Assembly: GCA_944372275.1 (NCBI GenBank)
Contig: CALVYO010000057.1
Location: 1 to 7,959 of the forward strand
Source of the DNA: an uncultured Bacilli bacterium
Lineage (GTDB): Bacteria > Bacillota_I > Bacilli_A > RF39 > UBA660
Length of the DNA stretch: 7,959 nucleotides
Reading direction: 5' to 3'
Shown piece by piece: positions 6,368 through 7,959 of this stretch (the stretch's first letter is position 1; each line of letters starts with the position of its first letter). Made by a program: the position numbers and the translations under genes. The notes beneath the pieces are model-generated. The model saw only the letters and a program-made list of their open reading frames with translations. It made no database searches and was not told the DNA's origin.

Positions 6368-7104
6368 GGTATTTAATTACATTTAGTTATGATGGTTCAA
6401 AATTTAAAGGTTATCAAAAACAACCTAGGTTGAAAACAGTGCAAGGCGAAATTGAAAAAGCTTTGAAAGAATTAAGTAATAAAGATATTTCTATATCAGG
6501 ATCAGGTAGAACTGATGCAGGAGTTCATGCTTTAAATCAAAAGGCTCATTTCGATTTAGATATGAATATTACTTGCGATAAATTACAAAAAGCACTAAAT
6601 AGTTTATTATCTGATTATATTTATATCAAAAAAGTAGAGGAAGTATCTGACGATTTTCACGCTAGATTTAATGTTTCTGCTAAAGAATATATTTATAAAA
6701 TAAATATTGGTGAATATAGTCCCATCGAAAAAGATTATATTTTTCAATATAATAAAAAATTAGATTTAGTAGAAATGGAACGTGCTTTAAAATATTTAGA
6801 GGGTACACATGATTTTAAATCATTTTCTAAAGCAGATGAAGAAAAGGAAGATTTTACTAGAACTATTATTCAAACTAATTTGATTAGGAATGTTAAAGAT
6901 GTTAATAGATTTATAATTTCTTTTTTAGGCACTGGATTTTTAAGATACCAAGTTAGAAACATGGTTGGTTTATTAATTGAAATAGGCGAAGGTAAAAGAA
7001 AAAGTGAAGATGTATTAGATATATTAGAGGCTAAAGATAGAAGAAAAGCTGGTATTACTGCTCCACCAGAAGGATTATATTTAAAAGATGTATTTTATAG
7101 ATAA
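6364..7104 (+). CDS. truA: tRNA pseudouridine(38-40) synthase TruA
   Basis: Converts uridines 38-40 in the anticodon stem-loop of many tRNAs to pseudouridine. The 246-residue product is full length. The catalytic Asp51 lies in GSGRTDAGVHALNQ (46-59); other hallmarks are the N-terminal YDGSKFKGYQKQP with VQGEIEKAL, HARFNVSAKEYIYKI, GTHDFKSFSK, GTGFLRYQVRNMVGLL and the C-terminal AGITAPPEGLYL. Its ATG overlaps the ecfT stop as ATGA, so it is translated as the last cistron of the ecf operon, the usual arrangement in Bacillota. No clear terminator follows; the expected next genes rplM and rpsI are not in the window, and a promoter-bearing spacer plus an insertion sequence come instead. Confidence 0.97.
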   Translation: MRYLITFSYDGSKFKGYQKQPRLKTVQGEIEKALKELSNKDISISGSGRTDAGVHALNQKAHFDLDMNITCDKLQKALNSLLSDYIYIKKVEEVSDDFHARFNVSAKEYIYKINIGEYSPIEKDYIFQYNKKLDLVEMERALKYLEGTHDFKSFSKADEEKEDFTRTIIQTNLIRNVKDVNRFIISFLGTGFLRYQVRNMVGLLIEIGEGKRKSEDVLDILEAKDRRKAGITAPPEGLYLKDVFYR

Positions 7105-7135
7105 AAAGTTAACAAAGCTCAAATGAAATGTTAAA

Positions 7136-7164
7136 TTGACCAAAATGAAAAAATGTTGTAAAAT
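7136..7164 (+). promoter_or_regulatory. Rightward sigma-A-type promoter downstream of truA
   Basis: TTGACC (7136-7141), 17-bp spacer, TAAAAT (7159-7164). In an uninterrupted genome it would suit the gene after truA, normally rplM. As it stands, transcripts would run through the hairpin-rich spacer and antisense into the transposase remnant. Confidence 0.5.
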
Positions 7165-7192
7165 AATGTCGTTGAATGAGTTAATGAGCCAA

Positions 7193-7222
7193 AATAGTGT
7201 ATAAAATTTATTATATACTATT
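7193..7222. repeat. Hairpin, 11-bp stem with one G-U pair
   Basis: AATAGTGTATA (7193-7203) pairs with TATATACTATT (7212-7222) around an 8-base loop. It is followed by seven A on the plus strand, so it is not a rightward terminator; read leftward the flank is only a short T-run. Role unknown. Confidence 0.45.
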
Positions 7223-7229
7223 AAAAAAA

Positions 7230-7253
7230 TGGAATGTTTAGTATTTCATTCCA
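7230..7253. repeat. Hairpin, 7-bp stem
   Basis: TGGAATG (7230-7236) and CATTCCA (7247-7253) are perfectly complementary around a 10-base loop. No T-run follows. It sits close to the first hairpin and may be part of a folded RNA or of the IS terminal region. Confidence 0.4.
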
Positions 7254-7347
7254 CGCGAAAAAGTGTCGAATACAATATTGTGAATGACAAAATGCACCAA
7301 TTAAGGTGTAAAAATATGAATGATTAAATGTGCCATTTTACCCATTC

Positions 7348-7395
7348 AATACTAATAAATAATATTCGCCTAAGGCTCAATTATTTATTAGTATT
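7348..7395. repeat. 15-bp perfect inverted repeat at the transposase 3' end
   Basis: AATACTAATAAATAA (7348-7362) is the exact reverse complement of 7381-7395, which encodes the last residues and stop of the minus-strand transposase. The 18-base loop contains a small nested GCCT/AGGC pair (7368-7376). A hairpin spanning a transposase stop codon could end its transcripts or block read-through from outside; there is no strong T-run on either side. Confidence 0.6.
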
Positions 7396-7959
7396 CCTTT
7401 TAAATAGATTAGGTTTTAGTATAATATCATTAGGTGCGATAAAATAAAAACCTAATTTTTTTATTACTTCAATTCCAAATTTATTAACCATCATTTCATA
7501 TGGTGATTTTCCGTTTAATTTTTCTCTTCTTGTATTATTAATATGATTCATCATTAATAATATATCTTCATCAGAATAATTATCAATATCAGTTCCTTTT
7601 TCAATGAATCTCCTAATATATTCGTGTGTAACTTCAATGCTTGCTTTTTGATCACTTCTTCTAGAATCACAATAAAAAACTTTTGACCTTACAATATCTG
7701 GGCCGTTATCTTCTATTAAATCGGGTCTTTTAAATTCCTTTACCATTGTCAGTTAAAATTGTAGAGAAAATCTTATGGAATGTTTCTAAACCGATAATAT
7801 TTTTGATTTTGTTTATTTTGCCAGTAACTTCAGAAATGGTTTGTTCATTAATTTTATATGCCATCATAAAATTAAATGGAACATAGTTTAAAGTTAATAA
7901 AGCAGAGTGACCTTTAGAGCCTTCTACAGTATCCATTTCAACATAAGAAGAAATATTAT
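7381..7959 (-). pseudogene. IS30-family transposase, 3' part, frameshifted and cut by the window edge
   Basis: The minus strand encodes the catalytic half of an IS30-type DDE transposase. Reading inward from the window edge, one frame gives NISSYVEMDTVEG (first catalytic Asp), LLTLNYVPFNFMMAY and ILTDNG (second Asp), then hits a stop as KGI. The next frame resumes at once with KEFKRPDLIEDNG, VFYCDSRRSDQKASIEVTHEYIRRF (catalytic Glu in SIEV) and MMNHINNTRREKLNGKSPYEMM to the natural stop at 7381. One extra C on the plus strand at 7737/7738 (AAAGG for AAAG in the gene) explains the shift; deleting it restores DNGKEFKRPD. The frame runs off the window, so the N-terminal helix-turn-helix part is not seen, and the ATGs at 7936 and 7746 are internal. 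Probably a recently inactivated copy, or a sequencing error in a live one. Confidence 0.88.

Larger units (their letters stand above)
7124..7334 (+). repeat. 18-bp motif TGAATGANNNAATGNNCC, three to four copies
   Basis: Exact matches to the pattern lie at 7173-7190, 7281-7298 and 7317-7334; a weaker copy (TGAAATG...TTGACC) lies at 7124-7141 and overlaps the -35 box of the promoter there. All are in the same orientation and all 18 bp long. They could be binding sites for the IS transposase near the element end, or for a regulator. Confidence 0.5.
7105..7380. other. Non-coding spacer with promoter, hairpins and repeats
   Basis: No supportable gene lies between truA and the transposase remnant. 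The stretch holds a rightward promoter (7136-7164), an 18-bp motif in three good and one weak copy, hairpins at 7193-7222, 7230-7253 and 7293-7310 (TGCACC/GGTGTA), and the left arm of a 15-bp inverted repeat at the transposase end. Part of it probably belongs to the insertion sequence; the exact IS border cannot be fixed without another copy or the far end. Confidence 0.6.
7260..7959 (-). mobile_element. Partial IS30-like insertion sequence, left border uncertain
   Basis: The element is defined by the transposase remnant. Its transposase-3' end lies somewhere between truA and 7380; the repeat motifs and hairpins suggest the border is left of about 7275, but no terminal inverted repeat can be confirmed because the other end is beyond the window. 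It occupies the position where rplM would be expected after truA. Confidence 0.45.

Noticed and set aside
7166..7204. Small ORF MSLNELMSQNSV after the promoter at 7136
   Set aside because: Twelve codons, its ATG lies at or before the likely transcription start, and there is no ribosome-binding site.
7165..7380. Ribosomal protein L13 leader RNA
   Set aside because: Position after truA and the hairpins made it worth considering, but I cannot match a conserved L13 leader structure, and rplM does not follow in the window.
7381..7936. Two separate minus-strand genes (7381-7746 and 7730-7936)
   Set aside because: They are adjoining parts of one IS30 transposase split by a one-base insertion; their ATGs are internal to the conserved domain.

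Overview
The window is very AT-rich (by eye about a quarter G+C) and comes from a low-GC Bacillota, probably an uncultured or gut-type Bacilli lineage near the Mycoplasmatota. The backbone is the classic Firmicute order rplQ - ecfA1 - ecfA2 - ecfT - truA, which normally continues into rplM-rpsI. Tryptophan is encoded by TGG and one gene stops at TGA, so the standard bacterial code (table 11) fits. The exact species cannot be told from this sequence.

Left part (1-1815): rplQ (ribosomal protein L17) ends in an intrinsic terminator whose stem overlaps its stop codon. Then come a YhcG/DUF1016-type PDDEXK nuclease gene, a strong promoter in front of a broken remnant of a type IV prepilin-like gene, and a second, diverged copy of the rplQ 3' end with its terminator. 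The stretch between the two rplQ tails looks like a small inserted cassette. A short set of 33-bp-period direct repeats follows, perhaps a decayed insertion-sequence end.

Middle part (1816-3921): an AAA ATPase with a C-terminal DUF4143 nuclease-like domain, then a classical short-chain dehydrogenase/reductase. Each has its own consensus promoter with a very short leader. These genes also separate rplQ from its usual ecf neighbours.

Core operon (3947-7104): a near-perfect promoter drives ecfA1, ecfA2, ecfT and truA, all translationally overlapping. The first three encode the energising module of an ECF vitamin transporter; its substrate-binding S components must be encoded elsewhere. The two ATPases are unusual. 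EcfA1 has lost the ABC signature (LNSNQ for LSGGQ) and EcfA2 has lost the switch histidine (Asn). Both losses fall in the same composite ATP site, so one of the two sites looks degenerate while the other is nearly canonical. I consider this the most interesting protein-level observation.

Right part (7105-7959): where rplM would be expected there is a 276-bp non-coding stretch with a good promoter, several hairpins and three to four copies of an 18-bp motif. It leads into the 3' half of an IS30-family transposase on the minus strand, broken by a one-base insertion and cut by the window edge.
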